Origin: Mucilaginibacter sp. Bleaf8
Lineage (GTDB): Bacteria > Bacteroidota > Bacteroidia > Sphingobacteriales > Sphingobacteriaceae
Assembly: GCF_018390515.1 (NCBI RefSeq)
Contig: NZ_JAHBBK010000001.1
Span: 310,001 to 374,000, forward strand
Reading direction: 5' to 3'
Length of the DNA stretch: 64,000 bases
Positions 8,786-18,384 of the stretch are shown here, piece by piece (positions within the stretch are counted from its first letter, which is position 1; the number at the start of each line of letters is the position of its first letter). Position numbers and translations under genes: made by a program. The notes below the pieces were generated by a model. It saw nothing but the letters and a program-made list of their open reading frames with translations, did not search any database and was not told the DNA's origin.

Positions 8786-8809
8786 GTAAACCGAAACTGT
8801 TTGGTTTAC
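8786..8809. promoter_or_regulatory. inverted repeat, candidate operator between DUF4382 and AraC genes
   Basis: Perfect 7-bp arms GTAAACC and GGTTTAC with a 10-bp spacer, lying 31 bp upstream of the DUF4382 start and 70 bp upstream of the AraC-type regulator start. Position and symmetry suggest a protein-binding site acting on one or both divergent genes. Which protein binds is unknown; AraC proteins more often bind direct repeats. Confidence 0.45.
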
Positions 8810-8878
8810 ATTGGCTGCCGTGCAACTGTAAGTGAATGCATGAAATTTATTCGTTTGTTGTTACCTTAGCTTAGACAA

Positions 8879-9709
8879 ATGAGCACTATCCCCTTAAAAA
8901 ATGGCATCCCGGTAAAGGATAAAATAGAGTCCGAGCAGGTGATTAAGGTCAGCTTGATGAAAGAGGTCATTAAGCCGACCACACCGCATCGCCATGCAAA
9001 CTACCATGAACTTATCCTGCTTAGCCAAGGGGCTGGCTTTCATGAAATAGACGGACTTCAATACGAGGTGAACGCGCCTGTGGCTTACTACCTGAGGCCT
9101 GGCCAGACCCATTGCTGGAATTTTTCTTCCTTGCCCAAGGGGTTTGTGATCCTTTTCCGCGAGCAATTGCTGTTGAAACAAGACGTTGATATTCTCTTTA
9201 AATTTCCTGCTCAGATCAGCGTGGCAGCAACAGATCATACGCTGTTTGATGTTGCAGGTGTTTTCTATAACGAGTTTAAATCAGCCGTTCCTGACGCAGA
9301 TACTTATAGTGCCTACCTGCACTTGCTGATCACAAAGTTACGGCATGTGTCTAAAACAGGGAAGCCTGCCCAAAACGGCGCCGACCATCTTTTTCAGCGC
9401 TACAAACGGTTGGTCAACGATTATTTTACCCAAACCCGCGAACTGGGCTTTTACGCTGACCAGCTGCATATTACAACAGCTGTTTTAAATGAAGCCTGTA
9501 AAAAAGCGGTCGGTAAAACGCCGTCGGTCATTATCAATGAGCGTGTACTTTTAGAAGCCAAATTACTTTTAAGTGTTACCGGAAAATCCATACAGGAAGT
9601 AGCCACAAACTTAGGGTTTGCCGATTCACCGCATTTTATCAAGTTTTTTAAGCAGAATACCAACCTTACGCCTGGTGCTTACCGCGAGCTGGTAGTAACA
9701 AAAGGGTAA
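8879..9709 (+). CDS. AraC family transcriptional regulator with cupin-like N-terminus
   Basis: 276 residues. The N-terminal half is a cupin-like sensing domain (HRHANYHELILLSQGAGFHE, then YYLRPGQTHCW), which in this family usually binds a small ligand. The C-terminal 100 residues are the AraC HTH: FYADQLHITTAVLNEACKKA, GKTPSVIINERVLLEAKLLL, IQEVATNLGFADSPHFIKFF, KQNTNLTPGAYR. It is followed 75 bp later on the same strand by a TonB-dependent receptor, a probable target. No effector can be named. Confidence 0.9.
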   Translation: MSTIPLKNGIPVKDKIESEQVIKVSLMKEVIKPTTPHRHANYHELILLSQGAGFHEIDGLQYEVNAPVAYYLRPGQTHCWNFSSLPKGFVILFREQLLLKQDVDILFKFPAQISVAATDHTLFDVAGVFYNEFKSAVPDADTYSAYLHLLITKLRHVSKTGKPAQNGADHLFQRYKRLVNDYFTQTRELGFYADQLHITTAVLNEACKKAVGKTPSVIINERVLLEAKLLLSVTGKSIQEVATNLGFADSPHFIKFFKQNTNLTPGAYRELVVTKG

Positions 9710-9784
9710 CAGACAATCATTCCGAAGTATTGTACAATGCAAAGCTGATTTGCCAAACCTATTTTTGCGCATTGCTAAACTTCT

Positions 9785-12250
9785 ATGAAAAATATCGCGG
9801 TTACGCTCATTATTTGCTTACTCTCCACACCGTTGCTATATGCACAGAATGCCTCCGTTAAAGGTGTTGTTAATGACGCGCATACTAAACAGCCTGTGGA
9901 ATATGCCAGTGTAGCACTGCTCAAATCCGCAGATTCCGCTATTGTCGCTGGTTCGCTTACCAAAACAGGCGGATCGTTTGAATTCTCCAAACTAAGCCCG
10001 GGTAACTACTTGTTAAAAGTTGCCTTTATTGGCTATAACACAAAATTTACGCAATTCTTTAATTTGACAGATAAAGGCCAGGTGAACGCCGGTGTTATTC
10101 TGCTTTCTCCCAGCCAAAAGCTGCTGAGCGAAGTGAGGGTAACCGGTCAGCGAGCGGATGCATTAAATAAAGTTGACAAGCAAATTTATCGGGCAGACCA
10201 GTTTGAGAGCGCGCGGGGTGGTACGGCAATAGATGTGCTGAAAAATCTACCATCCGTTACCGTAAACGGTGAGGGCGATATTAGCGTACGTGGATCTACA
10301 GGCTTTCTGGTGCTGGTAAACGGCAAACCAGTACTCACCGATGCGCAAACGGTGTTGAGTCAATTGCCTGCCAACAGTTTGCAAAACATTGAACTGATTA
10401 CTTCACCGTCGGCCAAGTATGACCCCGATGGAAAAGCAGGGATCATCAATATTACGACCAAGAAAGGCGCGAATGATGGCTTTACCCTGACCGCGAATGC
10501 TCAGGGTGGTTTGCCCAGCACCGACGACCATGACAATAAGGAAAAGCCAAAACGTTTTGGTGGTGACCTGACGCTGAATTATCGTAAAAGCAAATGGGAT
10601 ATGTCGGCCAGTGGTAACTACCTGCGTACAGATGTGGCTGGCTATCGTGAAGGCGATGTATACACCCAAAACTTTACTAATAATACCGTAACCCGTTTCC
10701 CATCCAACGGTGAGCGCAGCTTTGACAAGTATAATTATGCGGGCCGGTTTTCGGTAAATTATACCGCCGACCCTAACAACTCCATATCAGCAGGCTTGTT
10801 TATCGGCCACCGATTTCAATCGCGGTTAGCTGACTTGCTATACAACAATAGCACGGCTGATTTGACAACAAACGCGGTGCTGCGAAGAACCACCTATTTC
10901 AACTCCAACCTGCAAAGCAAAGAAGGAAACTTTTCACTGGGTAACCTGGACTATACCCATACGTTCAGCAACAAATCTACATTAACCGCTTCGGCATTGT
11001 ATGAGCATGCCAATTTGTATGGCGATACCAAAAACAGGAACGTAAATTATCCTAATACTGCTGATACCATCCAGTATGTCTACAATCCGTACAAAAACCC
11101 GATTAACGGCTATCGTATGAAGCTGGATTATGCGGCTAATATAGGCAGAGGTAAATTGGAAAGCGGCTACCAGTTTAGGTATGATACGCAGGACGGACAA
11201 TTTGATTACTTTGTTACACCCGCCATCTCACAACCTGATGCCGCCCGTTTCCGGGGCAGTGCCAAAGCCAAGAACCAGATCAATTCCTTATATACCCAGT
11301 ATTCCGGTAAGCAAAGCAAGCTGGAATATACTGCTGGTTTGCGTTATGAATATGCTGCCCGTACGGTTAACTTATCTTACGATCCCATACCGCATAAGCT
11401 TAATCTATCTAATCTATTTCCGTCAGCCAACTTGCTGTATACTTTCAAAACGGGCTGGCAAGCAAAAGGCGGGTACAGCAAACGGGTACAACGCACAACT
11501 AATTTTGAGCTAAACCCCATACCCGAACGCGAGCACTCAGAAACACTGGAGCAAGGCGATCCTGACCTTAAGCCGGAATTTGTTGACCTGGCAGAATTGG
11601 GATTGATCAGAGCCTTTGACAAGGGGTCTTTTTTTGCGACGCTGTATTACCAAAACATCAAGAACCCTATTCAGCGGGTAAACAGCGTATACGCCGATAC
11701 TATTCTTAACCGCGTATTTACCAACGCAGACCGTGCAAGGTCTATTGGATTAGAAATTGGAACCAACCTTCAACCTGCAAAATGGTGGAGCTTGTATTTG
11801 GGGGGCAATGTGTATAATTACAAGATTAAGGGTACACTTAACATAGTTGGTGTAAGCTCTTACGTCACTAATGCCAACTGGGTATATTCTATTAACGCCA
11901 ATACGAACTTTAAGCTCGGCGCTACCTGGAACCTGCAAGGCAATGTGAACTACCTGTCACGCCGGCCAACGGCACAAGGCGAAGATTCACGGTTCCTGGT
12001 GCCCAATACTTCGCTGAAAAAGACCTTTATGAATGGCCGTTTTGCTGCCATGCTACAATGGCAGAGCATGGATTTGGGATGGAACGCCTCAAACAAACAA
12101 CGCATCACTACCAGGGGACGAGATTTTTATACCACCACCAATTACATCTATGAAACGAATGTCTTCTTGCTTAACTTTAGCTTTAACCTCAATAAACTGA
12201 CCGGAAAAGCAAAGTTACCAAACAGCGAATTTGGTGATAAGGAATTTTAG
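9785..12250 (+). CDS. outer-membrane TonB-dependent-type receptor (OMP_b-brl_3 group)
   Basis: 821 residues. A signal peptide ends near LLYAQNA. Residues about 22-110 form a carboxypeptidase-like regulatory domain (SVKGVVNDAHTKQPVEYASV, GSFEFSKLSPGNYLLKVAFI). A plug domain follows (GGTAIDVLKNLPSVTVNGEG, VRGSTGFLVLVNGKPV), then a long beta-barrel with TonB-receptor features such as EHSETLEQGDPDLKPEF. This is the outer-membrane protein family 3 type, not SusC: there is no SusD partner. It lies 75 bp after the AraC gene. Substrate unknown. Confidence 0.9.
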   Translation: MKNIAVTLIICLLSTPLLYAQNASVKGVVNDAHTKQPVEYASVALLKSADSAIVAGSLTKTGGSFEFSKLSPGNYLLKVAFIGYNTKFTQFFNLTDKGQVNAGVILLSPSQKLLSEVRVTGQRADALNKVDKQIYRADQFESARGGTAIDVLKNLPSVTVNGEGDISVRGSTGFLVLVNGKPVLTDAQTVLSQLPANSLQNIELITSPSAKYDPDGKAGIINITTKKGANDGFTLTANAQGGLPSTDDHDNKEKPKRFGGDLTLNYRKSKWDMSASGNYLRTDVAGYREGDVYTQNFTNNTVTRFPSNGERSFDKYNYAGRFSVNYTADPNNSISAGLFIGHRFQSRLADLLYNNSTADLTTNAVLRRTTYFNSNLQSKEGNFSLGNLDYTHTFSNKSTLTASALYEHANLYGDTKNRNVNYPNTADTIQYVYNPYKNPINGYRMKLDYAANIGRGKLESGYQFRYDTQDGQFDYFVTPAISQPDAARFRGSAKAKNQINSLYTQYSGKQSKLEYTAGLRYEYAARTVNLSYDPIPHKLNLSNLFPSANLLYTFKTGWQAKGGYSKRVQRTTNFELNPIPEREHSETLEQGDPDLKPEFVDLAELGLIRAFDKGSFFATLYYQNIKNPIQRVNSVYADTILNRVFTNADRARSIGLEIGTNLQPAKWWSLYLGGNVYNYKIKGTLNIVGVSSYVTNANWVYSINANTNFKLGATWNLQGNVNYLSRRPTAQGEDSRFLVPNTSLKKTFMNGRFAAMLQWQSMDLGWNASNKQRITTRGRDFYTTTNYIYETNVFLLNFSFNLNKLTGKAKLPNSEFGDKEF

Positions 12251-12612
12251 CATTTCAAAGCCAACATATTTAGATATATACATCCTCAACTTTCATGACT
12301 CTTACTTTTATTGTTGATGCAAATACCCATCTCCTTTAAAAAATAGCAACGAAAAGTCGTTAAAATGTTACAGAAATGAATAATGCAACGAAGATTGGTG
12401 ACCAACATTCAAGCACTTTTGAGGATTGTCCAAGTCTAAACCAAACCTTAAAACAAAATCAGTCGAGGAGAATAGTTTAATTCTTTAATCTTGTCCTCTG
12501 GCTGGACATAACCTAAACCAATTTATTAATAGTTTGAAATTACTAAGCGTTTTCTAATATGTTTACAATTTTTTCCTTTGTGCGTTTATGGGCAAGAGAG
12601 TTAAACAAGTAA
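12251..12612. other. intergenic stretch without recognised features
   Basis: AT-rich sequence between the ends of the convergent receptor and NmrA-type oxidoreductase genes. No coding frame of note, no RNA gene and no strong hairpin terminator was seen. Confidence 0.6.
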
Positions 12613-13476
12613 TTACACTTTATATATTTCTTGCAAAAAGGAGGTAATTGGAGTTAACGGCCTGCCGATCAGCTTTTCCAAATCTCCACTTTGAATGTCG
12701 GCATCTCCTTGTGCCTGCGCTAGTATAATGCCCAAAAATTCTTCCGGAATATTTTGACCAACTTTCTTTAAGGAGTCTCTAAATTCAACTTCTGTAGGAG
12801 AGATATAACTGATAGTGTTTTTGGTTGTTTCTGAAATGTAACGTGCAATGTCTTCATAACCGTAAGCCTCTGTTCCAACAAAGTCGTAGGTTTTATTTTT
12901 ATGCCCTTCAGTAGAGAGAACCGTTGCCGTCGCTTCCGCCATTTCAGAGCGCAACGCCATGCTTATCTTTCCGTCCCCGGCAGGCAAATAGATCATTCCG
13001 GTTTCTAATACGTTACCAATAAAGTAAGGGAGGTAATCCATGTACAAGCCGTTTTTTAATAGAGTGTGGGTTAGGCCGCTTTCTTTTAGCCATTGCTCCG
13101 TTTTGATATGGGCTTCGGCAAACAGCCAAAGTGGCGACTCTGCGGTAACAGTCTTAAATGCTCCGCTTGTGTAAATAACATGCTTTACGCTCGCTTCCTT
13201 GGCTGCTTTTACGATGCTTCGATGCTGAGAAGTACGGTTAAGCAGATCTGTTCCTGAAACGAACAAAAGCTTGTCTATACCGCTGAATGCTTTAACCAGT
13301 GAAGTGTAATCGTTGTAATCGCCCAAAATGATGTTTATGCCTTTAACTTTGAGCGCTTGGGCTTTTTCTTCGCTTCGTACCAGTGCTGAGATCTGACTGG
13401 CATCGATGCCTCCTTTTAGTAAAAAATCAATAGTTAAACTTCCAAAATGTCCGTTTGCTCCCGTAACTAAAATCAT
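12613..13476 (-). CDS. NmrA/SDR-type NAD(P)-binding oxidoreductase (quinone reductase 2-like)
   Basis: 287 residues. It opens with the Rossmann nucleotide-binding motif MILVTGANGHFGSL (GxxGxxG type) and continues with features of atypical short-chain dehydrogenases: VRSEEKAQALKVKGINIILG, the conserved KHVIYTSGAF strand, and HTLLKNGLYMDYLP. It lacks a YxxxK catalytic pair in the usual place, as is normal for the NmrA/QOR2 (YtfG-like) group that reduces quinones or senses redox state. It is divergent from an HxlR-type regulator gene 110 bp away, a standard arrangement for HxlR-controlled reductases. Confidence 0.85.
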   Translation of the reverse strand: MILVTGANGHFGSLTIDFLLKGGIDASQISALVRSEEKAQALKVKGINIILGDYNDYTSLVKAFSGIDKLLFVSGTDLLNRTSQHRSIVKAAKEASVKHVIYTSGAFKTVTAESPLWLFAEAHIKTEQWLKESGLTHTLLKNGLYMDYLPYFIGNVLETGMIYLPAGDGKISMALRSEMAEATATVLSTEGHKNKTYDFVGTEAYGYEDIARYISETTKNTISYISPTEVEFRDSLKKVGQNIPEEFLGIILAQAQGDADIQSGDLEKLIGRPLTPITSFLQEIYKV

Positions 13477-13510
13477 TGTTTAAAAATTTTTGATGAATAA
13501 ATTTATCTTT

Positions 13511-13565
13511 GTTTCGCAAAGAAACTATTTAAGTTTGTTAAAGTAACTTGTTACCAAAAGGTAAC
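13511..13565. promoter_or_regulatory. palindromic operator region between oxidoreductase and HxlR genes
   Basis: Two inverted repeats lie in the 110 bp between the divergent genes: GTTTC-GCAAA-GAAAC at 13511-13525 and GTTACC-AAAA-GGTAAC at 13550-13565. The GGTAAC half-site recurs at 13578 and 13589, the last reaching into the HxlR start. HxlR proteins are winged-helix dimers that bind such palindromes; autoregulation and control of the oxidoreductase is the natural reading. Confidence 0.5.
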
Positions 13566-13586
13566 TGTGTAAATAGTGGTAACGAC

Positions 13587-13916
13587 ATGGTAACTAAGGA
13601 AGAGCTCTGCAAGGACTTTACTGCATGCCCAATTACGGCAACAATGGAAGTGATAGGCGGAAAATGGAAGCCGATCATATTATTTAATCTGACTTTTGGA
13701 ACGAGGAGATTTGGTGAAATTTCAGTTCGGATTCCAAGCATTTCCCGGAAGGTATTAACAGAACAGCTGAAAGAACTCGAAAAGGACGGACTAGTTATCC
13801 GCAAACAGTATGAAGAGATGCCACCACGAGTTGAGTATTCACTTACCGAAAAAAGTAAGGGGCTTGTGGCGGTATTTAAGGAAATTTCGGATTGGGGGAT
13901 AAAAAATCTATTATAA
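13587..13916 (+). CDS. HxlR family winged-helix transcriptional regulator
   Basis: 109 residues from ATG 13587. An upstream in-frame TTG at 13548 would add 13 residues but falls inside the palindrome, so the ATG is preferred. It carries the HxlR signature in full: Cys in KDFTACPITATMEVIGGKWK, then FGTRRFGEISVRIPSISRKV, LTEQLKELEKDGLVIRKQYE and PPRVEYSLTEKSKGL. The Cys near residue 11 is the redox- or electrophile-sensing Cys in several family members. It likely controls the divergent NmrA-type oxidoreductase in response to quinones or aldehydes. Confidence 0.9.
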   Translation: MVTKEELCKDFTACPITATMEVIGGKWKPIILFNLTFGTRRFGEISVRIPSISRKVLTEQLKELEKDGLVIRKQYEEMPPRVEYSLTEKSKGLVAVFKEISDWGIKNLL

Positions 13917-14063
13917 GTCCTGCCAATAGATGCGATATCGTCAGTGACTATCTGAATTCCTATCGTTAAAATACTAGAAGATATTTAAAAGAACCAAGTA
14001 TAAACGTAGAAGCAAGCTTGACGTAAGAAAGTAACAAAAAGTTTGATTATGATGGTTAACCAA

Positions 14064-14534
14064 TCACTTTGCAATTTTATATGCGTTGTTTAGCGCCCTT
14101 ACGTTGCTTTTTTGCCTATACAGCCTCCTCGGTCTGCGCTTGTTTCTGATCTTTCTTGGTATCATTCTTAAGTTCCCTCCTTTATAGCGTTTGAACTGTT
14201 GTGCTTCCCAGTTATAATTGGTCAGGTTCACACGATGCTCTACAGGAATGGCTTCTAGATACAGTTTAACATCTTTACCGTCCTTCATAACAGTCACCTG
14301 ATGGTAGTTGCCATTCTCCAAAGATTTCATTAATTTGTGACACTCGCCTTCCTCATCGATGCCGACGATATCCAATTTGTCGATAGCATGTTGAGGCTTG
14401 TAGTTCCAGCCTTCCGTGAAGGAACGCAGCTTGAAATTGCCGTTCTCGGTCTTGTTCTTCTTGTTGATGACGAGCCTTGCTTTTCTTACATGCCTTATTA
14501 CAGTACACGGAACAAGGCAAGCACGAAGACCCAA
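14064..14534 (-). pseudogene. fragment of a DUF3945-like conjugative-element protein
   Basis: An open stretch of about 156 residues whose core (NKTENGNFKLRSF, then LMKSLENGNYHQVTVMKDGK, LYLEAIPVEHRVNL) resembles the repeated domain of DUF3945 proteins found on Bacteroidota conjugative and integrative elements. The first 20 residues do not fit the family, and full-length members are much longer, so this is most likely a C-terminal leftover with an artificial start. The basic tail (RKIRNKRRPRRLYRQK) is in keeping with DNA-processing proteins. The family call is from memory of the motif and needs a profile search. Confidence 0.45.
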
Positions 14535-15190
14535 AGATTCAAATCCGCCGTTGAACTCTTGTTCAGATAACTTTAAAACCCGTCATAATTATAACATCCC
14601 CTGTGGTCAGTTAATTGTAGGTCAATGCATTAGAATTTAATATCGCGAAATTACTTTTAATGGACCGTCAGTTGATTTTAAAGCGCTTGATGGCTCCGCC
14701 TCGCGGAGACCGAAGACCGCCCAGTACAAATGCGATATACTCTATGGAGTTGTTTTTAATTTCAGGATGCCGTTTCCAAGATTATCCGGGTGATTTCTGC
14801 AAACGAAATTCTAGGCCATATTATTTATCATTCAAAAAATTCAATGTATCTATCATGATAATAATAGGAAAAAAGACTTCGCTATTATTTTCCTAAATAT
14901 TGCTGATTAACGACATTCTTCTCGCCGAAGAAGTAACTAAAAAAGCGTTATGTTAAAATAATTAAGATCTGCATTAGTTTCAATACAAACCTTTGGATAA
15001 TATTAGTCTTAAGAGAGAACGTTACCCTGCAAACCTGGCAGGCCTGCAAGGCAAGTAGGCAAGTCCATTCGCTTGGTAAGTAGGTCATGGGTAAACAGCA
15101 TACAAATAGCTCGCTCCTAAGAATGGGTAAGGTTTGTTTGCACAATTTGCTTAGCTTTGTCAAAAGCATTCTATCAACGCTTATTAATAT
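14535..15190. other. non-coding or decayed stretch in the island
   Basis: No convincing gene. Short open frames (for example at 14660) show no family features. Part of it probably belonged to the gene whose tail remains at 14064-14534. A short inverted repeat TTCTTC/GAAGAA near 14920-14936 is too weak to call. Confidence 0.5.
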
Positions 15191-15631
15191 ATGAAACATC
15201 CCGGTTATTTAACCTTGATTGTATGCCTGCTGGCTTTAAGTTCATGCAATATTTTCAAGAATTCTCACAGTGAATCTAAGCAAGCTAGCGTGATTACAGA
15301 CCGTAAGTGGCAACTGGTTGAACTTGCTGGTAAACCGGTAGCTAATCAGGTAAACGGCAAAATACCATACATTCTACTTCAGCAGAATAATGGTCGCTAT
15401 GTAGCTTCTAGTGGTTGTAATGGACTGGGTGGAACTTTTACTTTGCCAGGCTACGGAAGAATCAAATTCACTCAAGGTCTGTCTACTAAAATGTATTGTG
15501 AAAACATGGAAATCGAGAACGGTCTCTCGAAAGCTTTAACTATAGCAGACAATTACAGCCTTGATGGAAATAACTTGTCTATAAATAAAGCTCGAATGGC
15601 CCCTTTAGCAAGGTTTAAAGCAGTGGAATAG
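15191..15631 (+). CDS. META domain (HslJ-like) lipoprotein
   Basis: 146 residues. Signal MKHPGYLTLIVCLLALSSCN with lipid Cys at residue 19. The META domain follows: DRKWQLVELAGKPVANQ, then GRYVASSGCNGLGGTFTL with the conserved SGCN, FTQGLSTKMYCENMEIE and LSINKARMAPLARF. HslJ-type META proteins are envelope proteins linked in enterobacteria to heat shock and novobiocin resistance; the molecular role is unknown. A single gene, with no clear operon. Confidence 0.88.
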   Translation: MKHPGYLTLIVCLLALSSCNIFKNSHSESKQASVITDRKWQLVELAGKPVANQVNGKIPYILLQQNNGRYVASSGCNGLGGTFTLPGYGRIKFTQGLSTKMYCENMEIENGLSKALTIADNYSLDGNNLSINKARMAPLARFKAVE

Positions 15632-16044
15632 TGTTATCGGAATCACACAGTAGTGCTGTGGCTGATTTTTTGTTGAACATTTGCGTCCAAAAAAGGGTAG
15701 GAGTACAGCGCCGTTTATCAGGTGTCTTTATCAACTTAGCCTGAAATATTTATAGATACTTCTGGCTAAAACCAATTCCTGTGTTATTCGAGGGATAGTA
15801 ATTTTATGTTATTGCCTGACGTAAAATTAGTTAGGTAGTTAGATGGCATCATTCCGCTTCTAAGGGTTTTATCATGTCTCGTTCTTCGCCGCAAAGTAAA
15901 TGCTGATCGTTCTGATACCGATCGGTGTTCCATGAGGTCTCCCGCAACGATTAGCGTAATTACTGTGCAGCTTAGAGGGGCTGCGACTATCTTCGTGGAC
16001 GAAAGATTTTTTGAGGGAAAACTAATATTGATACCTTTGCACCC
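15632..16044. other. intergenic stretch without recognised features
   Basis: About 410 bp between two lipoprotein genes. No coding frame, RNA gene or strong hairpin could be supported. Confidence 0.55.
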
Positions 16045-16596
16045 ATGTCTGATATCTTTAAATCTTTTGCCGGTAGGCTATCCATTACGTCGATTATCTT
16101 GCTGACGATATTCTTAGCATCCTGTTCGGAGCCTGCAGATAAATTTTTTGGTACCGCTGTCTTAAACACGAATACCATTAATGATTTTGGGACACCACTG
16201 TTAGCGAAACATATTAATGACGAGACGATTGAATTTCCCGACATCCCTTCCAGTAAAAAGAAAGGTAATGAGGCTTTGATTCATGTGCAGAATAGTGTTC
16301 TCTACATGGAAAAATCCCTTAAAGATATTAAAGCTTTATCCGCTGGTGACAAAAGTAGGGCAACCATTAAGGCACAGGCTATTGCCCTTTATGAATTCGT
16401 TATTCCAATTTATAAAAATGAATACACGGCTTACGCTAAACTATGTGACGCCAAAGCTCCGCAAGTGCAGAAAGATGAGATTATTAAATCTATAGCAGAA
16501 AAATACAATGCACGGTTTGAAGAGTTGTTTACCACTTTAATAGACAACGGTAAGGCTTTTGCGCGGGAGCATGATTTAAAAGTAAACTGGAATTAA
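16045..16596 (+). CDS. lipoprotein of unknown function (LIC11966-like?)
   Basis: 183 residues. An N-terminal hydrophobic segment ends TIFLASCSEP, placing the lipid Cys at residue 27. The rest is mostly helical and charged (VQNSVLYMEKSLKDIKALS, then ALYEFVIPIYKNEYTAYAKL and EKYNARFEELFTTLIDNGKA). It resembles in outline the LIC11966 surface-protein family, but I hold that weakly. No enzymatic motif was seen. It stands alone, with long non-coding stretches on both sides. Confidence 0.65.
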   Translation: MSDIFKSFAGRLSITSIILLTIFLASCSEPADKFFGTAVLNTNTINDFGTPLLAKHINDETIEFPDIPSSKKKGNEALIHVQNSVLYMEKSLKDIKALSAGDKSRATIKAQAIALYEFVIPIYKNEYTAYAKLCDAKAPQVQKDEIIKSIAEKYNARFEELFTTLIDNGKAFAREHDLKVNWN

Positions 16597-17578
16597 AATG
16601 CAGCATAAACTTGAAAGGATAAATTTGTCACTATCCAGTTTAGGCATGAGATAACTAAGTGTTAGAGCCATATTGAAAGGCTGAAAGAACTTCAAAAGCA
16701 TTATAAGGAAAAAAGGACTGTGAAGCACTGTCGTTTAGTAACAGTTCGTTTTTATAGATTTAAGTTTTGTTAAGGTTGTATTTCTGATTTTGATGTAATT
16801 CACTCGGGTATTATATCGCTTATTCAAAACACTTCAAATTCGTTGTTAAACTTACGGCAACTTTGCTCCAACCTTTTAGCTATGTCTTTTACCTGAGAAT
16901 TACCTTTGAGGCTCAGCAACGCACCTTTGATAGGTTTGAAAACAGGTTGCATGATCCTCAGGATGCAAGGCTAATGCGGCTGAGCGGATATCGGTTCTGT
17001 TGTAACAGGAGCTATGCCGATCAATCTAAAGATCTTTCATATACACATAGTTCCCTGAGTATTCATCTTGACCAGATGAAATTTTTAGGAATCAGCGAAT
17101 AACTGTACATATCGCTCGAAGGATGAAAACGTGTATGTCATATGCGCGGCTTTAATCCGCAGAATAGAAAAGCAGATCTGAAACAGAAATAAAACTTACA
17201 GTTCATTCATTAAAAAAGAGAATGGGAGTGGGTATCATCGCTAATTTAAATATTTCCTCTACAGTTAGTAGATTTTGAGACCGCTAAGCAAGTAGGTAGC
17301 CATTGTTGCACCAATTGCAGCTTGAAAACGCTACAGAGTATAAGCAGGGTCAGAACATTTTAATATAAAGACATAGATAATACTCAAGGTAATTTCGCTG
17401 TGATTTACATATCACCATGGGTGCAAATGAGAATTTGATTATACACGTACCTGACAGTATATATTAAATGAGGCGTTTTAAATTTTATTTGACAATCATT
17501 ATTAACAAAATAACTCTCCAAGTACCTTGCTTCGAAGCATCAAGAACCATTACGGAAAATAGTGTGTACTTTAGTCTT
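16597..17578. other. long stretch without convincing genes
   Basis: About 980 bp. An open frame of 79 codons at 16863-17102 has no signal, no family motif and unremarkable composition, so I do not call it. No RNA gene or terminator was recognised. The low gene density fits a decaying island. Confidence 0.5.
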
Positions 17579-18271
17579 ATGAAAATTAAAGCGTGGATAG
17601 CAGCATTGGGTGCTGTGCTAGCGTTACTTAGCTGTAATGCCGATAACAAACAGGCAACGAAAAAGACTTCTTCAAAGCCTGCCAGTCATACGCCTTCCGC
17701 TGTAGTTCCAAATAACAAGACTCTTGCTATAAAGCCTGGGGCAAAAGTATATTCAGTTAAGTCACTTCCGTTACATGCAATCCTTATCAACGGGCTTAAA
17801 CCTATGTTGCCGTATCAGTCTTTTCAAAAACAGTATCCTAAACCTGAGCGAGTAAGTAAAACACTTTGGGAGTGCGGGAGTCCGTTTGATGTGTTAGATA
17901 AGGATTGGATGATCCATACTTATGGCCCCTATGATCAACAGAAAGGAACATTCGATCGTTACGATGGGCAAATAACCACCTTATATGTTAACGGAGCAGA
18001 GTACGCCACCAACGATCATATGGCTCTTTTAGTTAAGGCAGATGCCGTGCATAACCCTGTTTCTATTCCTTCACACCGGATAGTTTTAAAGGCTCACACT
18101 AGCATTAAAACGTTTGAGAAGCTGTTTCCCAATTTACGTCCGGAAAAGATGGAAGATGATGAAACTGTAAGATACCGCATCTCAATTGAACCTGAATACG
18201 ACGACGCCTTTCTCTTTTACTTTAAAAACGGAAAGTTTGATTACGTTGAACTTTGGTTTCTTCTTTGCTAA
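17579..18271 (+). CDS. lipoprotein of unknown function
   Basis: 230 residues from the ATG at 17579, chosen because it gives a proper lipoprotein signal (MKIKAWIAALGAVLALLSCN, Cys 19); an ATG 111 bp upstream in frame would bury it. After a Lys/Thr/Ser-rich linker (residues about 22-50) the mature domain shows KSLPLHAILINGLKPMLPYQ, then VSKTLWECGSPFDVLDKDWM. No family recognised. The linker suggests a domain held off the membrane surface. Confidence 0.7.
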   Translation: MKIKAWIAALGAVLALLSCNADNKQATKKTSSKPASHTPSAVVPNNKTLAIKPGAKVYSVKSLPLHAILINGLKPMLPYQSFQKQYPKPERVSKTLWECGSPFDVLDKDWMIHTYGPYDQQKGTFDRYDGQITTLYVNGAEYATNDHMALLVKADAVHNPVSIPSHRIVLKAHTSIKTFEKLFPNLRPEKMEDDETVRYRISIEPEYDDAFLFYFKNGKFDYVELWFLLC

Positions 18272-18384
18272 GTGATTGTTTTAACATCTTAAAAAAACAG
18301 CCTATTTTCAACCCGCCTTATTATAGTTCCAGCTCTATATTAGAGATCTAGCTCCATGGGCAAGTCGTTTGAAAAGTAAACACG

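Noticed and set aside
16863..17102. 79-codon open frame in the long gap of the island.
   Set aside because: No signal peptide, motif or conserved composition; the surrounding DNA is non-coding, so it is probably chance.
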